Source of the DNA: Cellvibrio sp. KY-GH-1
GTDB taxonomy: Bacteria > Pseudomonadota > Gammaproteobacteria > Pseudomonadales > Cellvibrionaceae
Assembly (NCBI RefSeq): GCF_008806975.1
Contig: NZ_CP031728.1
Location: 5,435,501 to 5,499,500, forward strand
Reading direction: 5' to 3'
DNA length: 64,000 bases
A program made the translations under genes and the position numbers. The notes beneath the pieces were generated by a model, which saw nothing but the letters and a program-made list of their open reading frames with translations, did not search any database and was not told the origin of the DNA. Below are positions 36,796 to 45,286 of the stretch, one piece after another (the stretch's first letter is position 1; the number at the start of each line of letters is the position of its first letter).

Positions 36796-38151
36796 ATGGC
36801 ACTCCCCGGACCCACCGCTTTGTTCCTGGAACAGGAGACCCGCGCCCTGCTAACCCGGCTGGGCAGGGTTAAATCCTTCGCATTACAGGAAACCATGTTG
36901 CCTGCGGCCAGCTTACTACCGGAATCCCAGACGGCCATTGAGAGGGTATTGGCTCAGGGGCGAAGTGAGTTGCGCAGGCGTGCCGCTGATTTTCTGCAAT
37001 GGTTGAAGAGCCCGGAAGGGAAGGGCGTTACTGCCGAGGATGCGCATCGCCGTTTTATCTTCTTGCGCTTGCAGTTCAACGCGGTGCTAAACAAGTTTGA
37101 TCTGTTCAACGATGTCATCACCCAGCGCAGTGAAAACGAAACCGGGGTCTGGCTGTCGGGGTTGGACGTGGCTTCAGCCGATGCCTTGCATCTTCCCGGT
37201 GGCTATTACCAATCCCCGCCAGTGATTTGTTATCTGGATCGCGGAGTTGGTGCGGCCATTCGCCGGGCGCGTACGCGCTTGCCGGGTGGTGGGGTGAATC
37301 CGGTGGCGGTGATCCGGGTTCCGCGCGAACGCATGATTGGTAACGGCATAGCGTCGTCGCTATTTCATGAAGTTGGCCATCAGGCTGCTGCGTTACTGGA
37401 TCTGGTGAACTCGCTGCGTCCGGCATTGCGCGAGCAACAAGGCATGGCGGGGCCGGCACAAACTGCTTGGCAACTCTGGGAGCGCTGGATTTCCGAGATA
37501 GTGGCAGATTTCTGGTCGGTTGCCCGTGCGGGCGTGGCTTCGACACTTGGCTTGATGAGTGTGGTTGGGTTGCCGCGGCCATTTGTGTTTCGGGTGGATA
37601 CGGAGGATCCGCATCCTGCTCCCTGGATTCGCGTCAAGTTGAGTTGTGCCATCGGGCGGGCACTCTATCCGCATCCGCAATGGGACAGGGTGGAAGCGCA
37701 ATGGAACTCCTATTATCCGCTGGCAGGCTTGGAATCGAAAAAGGCGGAGTTACTTAGAAAACTGGATGCGCATATCCCGACGTTTATCAATCTACTAGCA
37801 AACCATCGCCCACAAACCCTGCGCGGTCGTTCGCTAAAAGAGGTGATGCTTCTGGATGAGCGTCAACCTTCGCGCTTGAAAATCCTTTATCAAACCTGGC
37901 GCCGCGATCCGGCGCAGATGTACCGCGCTCCTCCCTCCCTGGTTTTTGCCGTTATCGGCCAGGCCCGCGCCGATAGCCAATTAACACCGGAAGAAGAAAG
38001 CACTGTGTTGGGAAAATTACTGACGCACTGGGCGTTGCGCAGCACGCTGGATGTTTCAGCCGTATGCGCGCTGCGCCCGGTTTCACAAACTGTTTTGCAA
38101 AAAACTGTTAGCTACAAACCAATGTTAATGAGCCTTGGCTCGGGAGGATAA
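36796..38151 (+). CDS. Putative zinc metalloprotease (gluzincin)
   Basis: 451 residues from the ATG at 36796, which has GGAG ten bases upstream; the GTG at 36787 is less likely. The zinc motif HEVGH is at residues 191-195, and a candidate third ligand lies in SEIVADFWS (Glu234, ExxxD pattern), as in gluzincins. No signal peptide or membrane segment. N-terminal ~130 residues are helical. Encoded directly after the two tagged proteins, it may process them or another product of the operon. The protease assignment is from the motif; the substrate is unknown. Confidence 0.75.
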   Translation: MALPGPTALFLEQETRALLTRLGRVKSFALQETMLPAASLLPESQTAIERVLAQGRSELRRRAADFLQWLKSPEGKGVTAEDAHRRFIFLRLQFNAVLNKFDLFNDVITQRSENETGVWLSGLDVASADALHLPGGYYQSPPVICYLDRGVGAAIRRARTRLPGGGVNPVAVIRVPRERMIGNGIASSLFHEVGHQAAALLDLVNSLRPALREQQGMAGPAQTAWQLWERWISEIVADFWSVARAGVASTLGLMSVVGLPRPFVFRVDTEDPHPAPWIRVKLSCAIGRALYPHPQWDRVEAQWNSYYPLAGLESKKAELLRKLDAHIPTFINLLANHRPQTLRGRSLKEVMLLDERQPSRLKILYQTWRRDPAQMYRAPPSLVFAVIGQARADSQLTPEEESTVLGKLLTHWALRSTLDVSAVCALRPVSQTVLQKTVSYKPMLMSLGSGG

Positions 38152-38152
38152 T

Positions 38153-40270
38153 ATGTCGCAAAAAATCAAAAAAGGAGCTGCGGTGGATCTCTACATTTAT
38201 GTAAAAGATTCCAACCAGAAAATTAGCGTTAAGGATGGCACGCTGGTTTTACGTGAGAAGGATTCTGACAGTGATGACTACAAATATGCAGACATTCAAA
38301 ATGGCCGTTGCATATTTCCGCAGTTGAGTCACGGCACCTACGAATGTTTTTTTCCGTACCCGATCCAGGCTGAGTTTTTTTCGGGCGGAATCGGATGGGC
38401 TGTGCCTTGGTGCGAGATCTCCATTGAACCTACCGAAAAAAGCCCTGAAGAAATTGATTTTGAAATTTCATCAAAATTATTTGTTGAAATTAATTCAAAG
38501 CTTGATAACACCTCATCGATCAGACTCGATACTTCAGATAGCTCAATAGCTTTTTATCCGGTTGGTGAGCGAATTTTCGCGCAGCTCAAAAATGCCTGGG
38601 ACGATTTGACCGTTAGTTCCCGGGATGCCCAGTGGAGGAATCTGCCTGATAGTAAGGTGGATTATGAATCCCGTTTCACTTCCCCTGGGAAATATCAAAT
38701 TGATTTGTCCATTAGCCTTGAACCGCTGACCGTTGCAAATACTGAGGAATTAAGAGTCATCGGTTCAAATAATGAAACTGGTGTTTCGGGAGGTATTTCA
38801 TTAGCCGGTGACAAACTGAAACCCCTGGCGATGAACGTTGTGAATTCGGTAGATATCGTGGAGCAACAACCTGTTCCCGTAACCGCGCGTAATTTTACGG
38901 TGTCCCATGCGCGGCGAGTTGTTGAACCTACGCAGCCGATGAGTTTTTTTGTGCAGCTACTGAATAGCAGTAAATCAATCGAGTTCGGTGCATACCAAAA
39001 CTTTATCAATCGTGTGTTGTGTGCAGACCCATCAACAGAAGATGTTAGTCCTTACGGAACCAAACTCGCGCGCATGAAAAGTGAAGTATTCAGTTTTGGT
39101 GTGGGTTCTTATGAATTACTGAAAACAGCCACTGAAATTTTCTTATTGTTGAATGGCAGCATCACCCTTGAGCAAGGCGGTGCGTTGAAATTGCCGTTGC
39201 ACAAGAATCTGGATTTGGGCGATTACTCGCGCGTTTCCCAGGGTGAATGGGCATCGTTGTTTGGTAATTACCTGGGTGAGAATCGCAAGTCTTATATACA
39301 GCATATTGTCGATACTGCGCTGCCTGATTATTCCGTACCGGATAAAGGCAAAGACCCGCGTTTTTGTACCGATATCTTGATTCGTTCGCGCGTGAATAAT
39401 CCTTGTTTTATGGAATTGATCTGGAACTACTGGCATGAGGAAGCAATGCTGGTACAAACGATTAATGCGATTAGCCGCCGCTTCCAGAATTTACGCGCGC
39501 CCGGTGAGCGTGATCCGTTGGCGCATGTGGAACTTGATCCACTGCGGCCCATGAACAATATCCTCTGGGGGTATGTGGAAGAAGAGCGTGATCGCCTGTC
39601 GATTAAACGCCGCGCCTATGAGTATCAGCACCAGTATGGGTTGGAGCTGTACGGTAAAGCGGTCACCAATTTACGTCCGGCAGACAATCGCTCCAAATTC
39701 CTGGAGGCATTCCATAATCTGTTGAATAAATGTGCGGATTATTTTCGCGCCAAACAGGACACTACTGTGGATCCGGATGGTTATCCCATGCTGCATGCAA
39801 TCCAGGAGCTGAATTTGATTTTAGCCCATGGTGCGCACAACCAGTTCGGTGATCTGGCCTGGACTTCCCGTGTGGAAATGTTGATGCAGGAGTGGATTCT
39901 TTCCCGTCCGGAAATTCGCGATTTCCTGCAAAGCCGCATTATGGTGCCGCACAAGGAAGCGTGGATGCCGCAAGTGGACACCATGAAAAATATGCAAGGC
40001 TGGTCTGATGTTCCTGCAACACATTTCCGTGATTTAGGGGTCATGGGAGAACAGATCCTGCTCACAATTCGCTGGCACAACTGGTACGAAGTGACTAACG
40101 AGGATGAGGCCAAAGGTTGGGCGGATTTGATGCGCCCCTACATTCAAAGCTACATCCACGCCTATCGCGCCGTAACCGGAGTGGACCTGAGCGCGGCCGA
40201 TGGAGTGGATTTCACCATGCCTTCGGTGTTGCTGCGCAAACGCCTCGCCATGCAGCACGCTCCCCGTTGA
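38153..40270 (+). CDS. Large conserved-looking protein of unknown function
   Basis: 705 residues from the ATG at 38153 with GGGAGG upstream. N-terminal ~75 residues look like a small beta-sandwich (VDLYIYVKDSNQKISVKDGTLVLRE). The middle is mixed alpha/beta. The C-terminal ~350 residues are helical and rich in Trp, His and Arg (FMELIWNYWHEEAMLVQTINAISRRFQNL; ILLTIRWHNWYEVTNEDEAKGWADL). I recognise no catalytic motif. No signal peptide. It starts 2 bases after the metalloprotease gene, so it is translationally linked. It may be a scaffold or structural component of the system. Confidence 0.75.
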   Translation: MSQKIKKGAAVDLYIYVKDSNQKISVKDGTLVLREKDSDSDDYKYADIQNGRCIFPQLSHGTYECFFPYPIQAEFFSGGIGWAVPWCEISIEPTEKSPEEIDFEISSKLFVEINSKLDNTSSIRLDTSDSSIAFYPVGERIFAQLKNAWDDLTVSSRDAQWRNLPDSKVDYESRFTSPGKYQIDLSISLEPLTVANTEELRVIGSNNETGVSGGISLAGDKLKPLAMNVVNSVDIVEQQPVPVTARNFTVSHARRVVEPTQPMSFFVQLLNSSKSIEFGAYQNFINRVLCADPSTEDVSPYGTKLARMKSEVFSFGVGSYELLKTATEIFLLLNGSITLEQGGALKLPLHKNLDLGDYSRVSQGEWASLFGNYLGENRKSYIQHIVDTALPDYSVPDKGKDPRFCTDILIRSRVNNPCFMELIWNYWHEEAMLVQTINAISRRFQNLRAPGERDPLAHVELDPLRPMNNILWGYVEEERDRLSIKRRAYEYQHQYGLELYGKAVTNLRPADNRSKFLEAFHNLLNKCADYFRAKQDTTVDPDGYPMLHAIQELNLILAHGAHNQFGDLAWTSRVEMLMQEWILSRPEIRDFLQSRIMVPHKEAWMPQVDTMKNMQGWSDVPATHFRDLGVMGEQILLTIRWHNWYEVTNEDEAKGWADLMRPYIQSYIHAYRAVTGVDLSAADGVDFTMPSVLLRKRLAMQHAPR

Positions 40271-40282
40271 AGGGGGGCTTTT

Positions 40283-41377
40283 ATGCCTGACTTTACGTCT
40301 GCGCTTTATCTCGGATTGGGCCACACCAGCCGCAGCCTTAAAGGATGGGATCAGCTTAGCTTGGGGCGTCCCGCCCTTCTGGAGGAACCGCCCGGTGCTG
40401 AGCAGGTAGCGACAGATCTGAGCCAATTGCAGGGGACGGAAACCTCGGTTTTATTACCGTCCACCCTGCATTTGTTTATGGATGCGTTTGAGTGTTTTGC
40501 CACTTCTGGAAGCGCCATCTATCTGGATAGCGGCAATTACCCCATCACGCGTTGGGGAGCAGAGCGGGCGATGTTGCGCCGCATTCCGTTGCGCCATTTT
40601 GCCCGGCACAACCCGCGTGATTTACTCCGGCAGCTGACGCTGGGCGCGCGCGAAGGTTTACGCCCATTGGTGGTGGCAGACGGGATTTGCCCGGCAACAG
40701 GCCAGTTGGTTCCGCTGGGTGAGTACCTGGAAATCGTGCGCCATTTTGGGGGCTTGCTGATGATAGATGACACTCAGGCATTAGGTTTACTCGGGTGCAA
40801 TCCGGATGGGCTGGCTCCCTATGGAAGCGGGGGCGGGGGAGTGCTCCGGTACTTGGGATTGACCGGCCCGGATTTGCTGGTGGGAGCATCCCTCGCCAAG
40901 GCATTTGGTGTCCCCGTCGCCGTTTTGTCTGGTAGCCGCCGTTTGATCCGGCAATTCAACGCGCAGAGTTTGAGCCGTTTACATTGTAGTCCACCGTCGG
41001 TTGCGGTTATCCAGGCCGCCGCCCGGGCGCTGGTTGTGAATAGCCGTTATGGCGATGAGCTTCGGGCGCAGCTGACGGAAAACATCTGGCGTTTTCGCCA
41101 GGGAATGGAGCAGTTGGATATCGCTGTCGATGGCGGTTTGTTTCCGCTGCAAACACTGGCAACACAACCTGGACTATCGGCGCTGGAATTGCACCGCGCA
41201 TTGATGCAGCGAAATATCAGGTCGTTATTGCTGAAGCCGCGCGCCGATTCCCCGGCTCGATTGGGATTTGTCATTAATGCCCGGCACAGTGCGAGAGACA
41301 TAGACTCCTGCGTGAAATGCCTGGTACTAACGCTGAATTCACGCAGGCAGGAAACGCGTAAACCATTAAACAAATAA
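40283..41377 (+). CDS. AONS-like PLP-dependent enzyme
   Basis: 364 residues, fold type I, closest in pattern to 8-amino-7-oxononanoate synthase/serine palmitoyltransferase-type alpha-oxoamine synthases. The PLP-binding Asp lies in GGLLMIDDTQALGLLG, and the Schiff-base Lys in GASLAKAFGVPVAVLSGS. The His of the usual DDAH motif is replaced (DDTQ), and the protein is short at the N-terminus. The normal biotin role is unlikely in this context. It may be a divergent enzyme that modifies a peptide or makes a lipid-like product. Preceded by AAGGGGGG. Confidence 0.8.
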   Translation: MPDFTSALYLGLGHTSRSLKGWDQLSLGRPALLEEPPGAEQVATDLSQLQGTETSVLLPSTLHLFMDAFECFATSGSAIYLDSGNYPITRWGAERAMLRRIPLRHFARHNPRDLLRQLTLGAREGLRPLVVADGICPATGQLVPLGEYLEIVRHFGGLLMIDDTQALGLLGCNPDGLAPYGSGGGGVLRYLGLTGPDLLVGASLAKAFGVPVAVLSGSRRLIRQFNAQSLSRLHCSPPSVAVIQAAARALVVNSRYGDELRAQLTENIWRFRQGMEQLDIAVDGGLFPLQTLATQPGLSALELHRALMQRNIRSLLLKPRADSPARLGFVINARHSARDIDSCVKCLVLTLNSRRQETRKPLNK

Positions 41378-41405
41378 ATTACACCGATACACTCGGAGGT
41401 GAATC

Positions 41406-42644
41406 ATGTGCGATGAGTTGCAATCGAATTTTGAAGCGGAATATGTAGCGGGCGAGTGGAGCGATGAAGCCGATGAAGTGCGCAATCAGCGCCGACCGCC
41501 GGGAGCGCGGCGCCCTCCGGTGCGCCCACCAAAGTATTCGCGTCCGCGAGTGGGAATTGCTTACGTTAAGCGCGGTGGTTTTAGTGCAGAACCTTATGCA
41601 ATCGAAGCCGGTGGCAGTGAAAAAATTCGCTGGATACAGGAATGCCTGAATCACAAATCGGGCTTGCAACTACCCGTGAATGGCATCGCCGGGCGCGAGA
41701 CGCGCAGTGCTATTCGTGATTTCCAGCGCAAACAAGGCGTGCGTGTGAATGGATTAATCGATCCGGATACTGAACGGGCCTTGCGCGAATTTTGCCGGCA
41801 AGCGGATGCGCAATTTGTACGGGCACCAACGCAAGAAGAAATTGGTCATCCGGACCAGGCGAAATTTGATATCACCCTGGAATGGGTCAAACACGGAAAC
41901 AGTTATTTGCATCCACTTGACCAAGCGATAAAGCGTGTCGGCCAACATCAAGGTGGGGTATACATCATGATTGGTGATCCCAAATCAGGTTCAAAAAAAT
42001 CGGCGAAGGTTTGTGGCTCGTGTACGAAAGATTGTGTTTTGAAAGTCGGGATTGCCGAAGAATTTCGCAGCCGCTTTTTCGCTTACCTGAAGCCGAGTAA
42101 CCAGTGGCCTAACCAATGCTCGTGGGACAACTTACGGGTGTATATGGCAACGATCAAAGGCTTCTATAATCTTGACCGCCATGTGGAACGGGCGCTTGAC
42201 CAACTGTTGCGAAAAGTGGGTAAACAGAACAGTCGATACTTGCTGTCAGGTAGCCGGCCTGTGGGTAAACAAAGCGTTAATTCCGGAGTGACTATTCACA
42301 ACATATTGCCTCCTTCATCGCCACTATTGGTTGATGCACGCCAGCATTTTTCCGGGGACAATCTGGTGCTGAAAAAAGGAAGCGTGTTTAGTGCGGAGAC
42401 GGAAATACAGCCCGTAGACGCACCTGTTAATTTAAAAAAACGCTGCTCTTGCCAGACGACAAAAAAATGCACCTGTGATCGTTGTACCGCTAAATCCTGC
42501 CAGAACTGCGGTACTTCTCCTTGCCAATGTGGAACCTGCTCGCCCGGTTGTTCCTGTGCGCGTTGTAAACAAAAACGTGTACGGGGAAACACCAGTGGAA
42601 ACTGGCAGCGTTATGGCAATCAAATACAGGTTTTGGGAGTCTAG
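41406..42644 (+). CDS. Peptidoglycan-binding, GIY-YIG-like, Cys-rich protein with shared C-terminal motif
   Basis: 412 residues. Acidic aromatic N-terminus (SNFEAEYVAGEW), then a PG_binding_1 domain at ~68-135 (IRWIQECLNHKSGLQL...GIAGRETRSAIRDFQRKQGV). A region at ~183-300 resembles the GIY-YIG nuclease fold (GGVYIMIG, VLKVGIAEEFRSRFFAYL, later VERALDQLL with the Glu position). A domain with 13 Cys in about 47 residues follows, as CxC and CxxC pairs, probably metal-binding. The protein ends SGNWQRYGNQIQVLGV, sharing its tail with the two glycine-rich proteins. No signal peptide is visible, which is odd for a peptidoglycan-binding protein and hints at a non-Sec route or release by lysis. Confidence 0.75.
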   Translation: MCDELQSNFEAEYVAGEWSDEADEVRNQRRPPGARRPPVRPPKYSRPRVGIAYVKRGGFSAEPYAIEAGGSEKIRWIQECLNHKSGLQLPVNGIAGRETRSAIRDFQRKQGVRVNGLIDPDTERALREFCRQADAQFVRAPTQEEIGHPDQAKFDITLEWVKHGNSYLHPLDQAIKRVGQHQGGVYIMIGDPKSGSKKSAKVCGSCTKDCVLKVGIAEEFRSRFFAYLKPSNQWPNQCSWDNLRVYMATIKGFYNLDRHVERALDQLLRKVGKQNSRYLLSGSRPVGKQSVNSGVTIHNILPPSSPLLVDARQHFSGDNLVLKKGSVFSAETEIQPVDAPVNLKKRCSCQTTKKCTCDRCTAKSCQNCGTSPCQCGTCSPGCSCARCKQKRVRGNTSGNWQRYGNQIQVLGV

Positions 42645-42646
42645 CC

Positions 42647-43423
42647 ATGATTATCGATTCCCATTGCCACGGTGTTGCCGGTTTCGGTTTGGAGGACCCC
42701 TGGACCGGCGCATCATTGCTTGCGCGTTATTTGCAGCGTGCGCAAGCAGTGGGTATCACCCACAGTGTGGTGTTCGCCAATTTCCACGCTGATTACGCGC
42801 AGGCAAATCGCACCGTGGCGCACTTCGTCAAACAATACCCTGAACGGTTAATGGGACTCTGTTATTTACACGCGCAACGCGATAAAGGTCGAATTTTTTC
42901 GATGCTGAAAACGGCGGTGGAGGAATACGGTTTTGTGGGTATTAAAGTCCATCGCCATGACGCGCGCATTAGTGCAGAAATTTGCGAAGCCGCACGAGTG
43001 TTTAAAGTGCCCATTCTCTACGACGTGGAAACCGAATTGACTGTACTGGATTGGTTGGCGCGCGATTATCCTGACCTGAATTTCATCGTGCCACACTTAT
43101 CCAGCTTTGCGGAAAAATGGCGTTCGCAAACGTTGTTTTTGGATCGTTTGGAAACTTACCCCAATTTATACACAGATACATCCGGTGTACGTTTTTTTGA
43201 TTTGCTAATGCGTGTGGTGGAACGTTGCGGGCCACAAAAATTATTGTTCGGCAGCGATGGTCCCTGGTTGCATCCGGGTGTTGAATTGGCCAAGGTCAAA
43301 GCGATGGGATTATCACCTGCTGATCACGCCATGGTGTTAGGGGGAAATTTTTTACGCTTGACCGGATTACAGCGTCCCGGCCCGCGCCAATTACGCATAG
43401 CAACACAAAAACGCTCTGCCTAG
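42647..43423 (+). CDS. TIM-barrel amidohydrolase (amidohydrolase_2 family)
   Basis: 258 residues. It begins MIIDSHCHG with the metal-binding HxH, has a later strand FIVPHLSSF with a ligand His, and LLFGSDGPWLHPG with the final Asp. This set is typical of amidohydrolase_2/ACMS decarboxylase-type hydrolases. Last gene of the operon, starting 2 bases after the previous stop, and overlapping the convergent activator gene by 4 bases. The substrate is unknown. Confidence 0.85.
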   Translation: MIIDSHCHGVAGFGLEDPWTGASLLARYLQRAQAVGITHSVVFANFHADYAQANRTVAHFVKQYPERLMGLCYLHAQRDKGRIFSMLKTAVEEYGFVGIKVHRHDARISAEICEAARVFKVPILYDVETELTVLDWLARDYPDLNFIVPHLSSFAEKWRSQTLFLDRLETYPNLYTDTSGVRFFDLLMRVVERCGPQKLLFGSDGPWLHPGVELAKVKAMGLSPADHAMVLGGNFLRLTGLQRPGPRQLRIATQKRSA

Positions 43424-44784
43424 GCTTCGCGACGTGCGGCGCGGCGCAATTGCAAGGTGCGATCAGTAACACCCAGGCGCAATGCCGCTTGCTGAAGGTT
43501 GCCTTCTGCTTCTTCAACCGCAATACGAATGGCGGTTTCTTCCGCCATTCTGCTCAGATCCTTCAATCCGGCTCCGTGCATCAAGCCACGGCGTATTGCC
43601 AATTCGAAACCGCCTTCATACCAGACTGCATGATGGTGGTACCAGTGTTCGCGATCGTCCGGCGGAATGCAACCGAGGGTGATAGCGCCTTTTCCGGCAT
43701 GGCGGCACATCAGCCGCATCACCACCTGGCGAAGGTCGCGAATATTGCCTGGGTAGGTGCGGTTTAATAAATATTCTTCGACGGCGTCATCCATTTCAAA
43801 TGCGCAATCTGTCGTGGATGCTGCACGTAAAAAATAGCGTGCCAGTGGCAAAATGTCTTCCGGCCGCTCGCGCAATGGCGGTAACTGGCAAACAAAACTG
43901 GCGAGGCGAAAATAAAGGTCTGCACGGAATTCACCTTTTTGTACTTGCGCCCACAGATTACGGTTGGTGGCACACACCAGACGAAAAGATGTGCGTTGCC
44001 AAACATTGCCGCCAACTCGTTTATAGGTTTGCTCCTGGATGACACGCAACAATTGGGTTTGTAAATGCAGCGGTAGCTCGCCCACTTCATCGAGAAATAA
44101 TGTGCCCTGATCGGCCAATGCAAAGGCACCATCGCGCGCTGCTACTGCGCCGGTAAATGCCCCTCGCTCATGGCCAAAAAATTCGCTGCCCGAAAGCTCC
44201 GGCGTAATCGTACTGCAATCCAGCACTACTAATTCTTTTTTAGGTTTGCGACGATCCAATTCGTGTACGAGCCGCGCAACCAACTCCTTTCCCGTACCAC
44301 TTTCACCTTGGACAAGCACTGGGGCGTCGGTAAAGTGCGAAACTTCAACCAATTGCCGCAACACATTTTTCCAAGCTGGACTTTCACCAATCAGGTTCGA
44401 TGTTACGTATGGCGATTCGAGCAGGTTATCAACCGCTTCCCAACGCAAAATTCGCGCAAGAATTTCATCGATAATTGATTCCGAGTTTAGCAACCCCAGA
44501 ATATCTGTTGCACCGGATTGCATCAATGTACGGGCATGTTCAGGAATGAGTTTGTTGCAATGGATCGCCAGCAGGCGATTTTTATAATGGCGGCATTCCC
44601 TGGAGATCAAATTGCTTAGCTCATCGGAAAAATGATCAAAAACCACCAGCCCAACACCATCTGTTATCCCTGATTCAGGGTTATGAATTTTTATCCCGCG
44701 TTGCGTCAGTTCCGCCGCGATTTTTGTAGCGGCAATATTCTTTTCCTGCGCTAATAGAAAACGCACCCATATCGTAAGTGCCAC
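43420..44784 (-). CDS. Sigma-54-dependent activator of the neighbouring operon
   Basis: 454 residues from the GTG at 44784, chosen for GGGAGG five to six bases upstream; an in-frame extension to 44919 looks non-coding. N-terminal ~125 residues resemble a receiver fold (GVGLVVFDHFSD, RLLAIHC, MQSGATDILGL), with a possible Asp but no full phosphorylation triad. Central AAA+ domain: Walker A GESGTGKELVARLVHE, GAFTGA loop for sigma-54 contact, and FLDEVGELPLHLQTQLLRVIQE. The C-terminal Fis-type helix-turn-helix (GNLQQAALRLGVTDRTLQLR) binds DNA. The only sigma-54 promoter found in the window lies 8 kb away at the operon head, so that is its likely target. Confidence 0.9.
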   Translation of the reverse strand: MALTIWVRFLLAQEKNIAATKIAAELTQRGIKIHNPESGITDGVGLVVFDHFSDELSNLISRECRHYKNRLLAIHCNKLIPEHARTLMQSGATDILGLLNSESIIDEILARILRWEAVDNLLESPYVTSNLIGESPAWKNVLRQLVEVSHFTDAPVLVQGESGTGKELVARLVHELDRRKPKKELVVLDCSTITPELSGSEFFGHERGAFTGAVAARDGAFALADQGTLFLDEVGELPLHLQTQLLRVIQEQTYKRVGGNVWQRTSFRLVCATNRNLWAQVQKGEFRADLYFRLASFVCQLPPLRERPEDILPLARYFLRAASTTDCAFEMDDAVEEYLLNRTYPGNIRDLRQVVMRLMCRHAGKGAITLGCIPPDDREHWYHHHAVWYEGGFELAIRRGLMHGAGLKDLSRMAEETAIRIAVEEAEGNLQQAALRLGVTDRTLQLRRAARREA

Positions 44785-45286
44785 GCTAACCTCCCTTTGT
44801 GAGTCACAAAAAGGCGTGTTGCCTCGCAATTTTAATAAATTTTTTACGTTTAAGCCGATAATTGTCTGTCGCTGGCATGTCCATAAGTACTTGGTGAATG
44901 GATCAAAGTAATGTGCCATGGAGGCAAATGAACTGGAGATCCTTATTTTGCAACCGTCATTCTGAGCTCCCCAGCATTTTTTATTGTGTGGAACTAATCA
45001 ATTTAATCTCAGATATTTTTTTAGGTGTTTTAATGCCAGTATTTTTACTCGGAAAAATTTTTCCGCTGCAGAGGTTTTGCTTTACAGTATTAGTGCGGCG
45101 GCGTTTATTGGGCGCTATTTCGAGGAAAACAAGGCTAAGTACTTCTTGGCAGCTGCGCATCCCCTTAATGGGTGGGGAGCAATGGATTGTGTGAAGTATC
45201 CGTGAATTCTTGGGGGAAATAGTCGCACTGACGCGAATTCTGGCTAAACTTGTTGAAGTCTTGTATCCAATGTTCAGGGAATTATC
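44785..45286. other. Intergenic region without a supported gene
   Basis: About 500 bases between the divergent activator gene and the lipase-like lipoprotein gene. A 98-codon open frame (44898-45194) has no ribosome site, an unnatural composition and no family look, so I reject it. No terminator, tRNA or clear promoter is visible; the region should hold the promoters of both flanking genes. Confidence 0.5.

Noticed and set aside
44898..45194. 98-codon frame between the activator and the lipase-like gene
   Set aside because: No ribosome site, unnatural residue mix, and it overlaps the promoter region of both neighbours.
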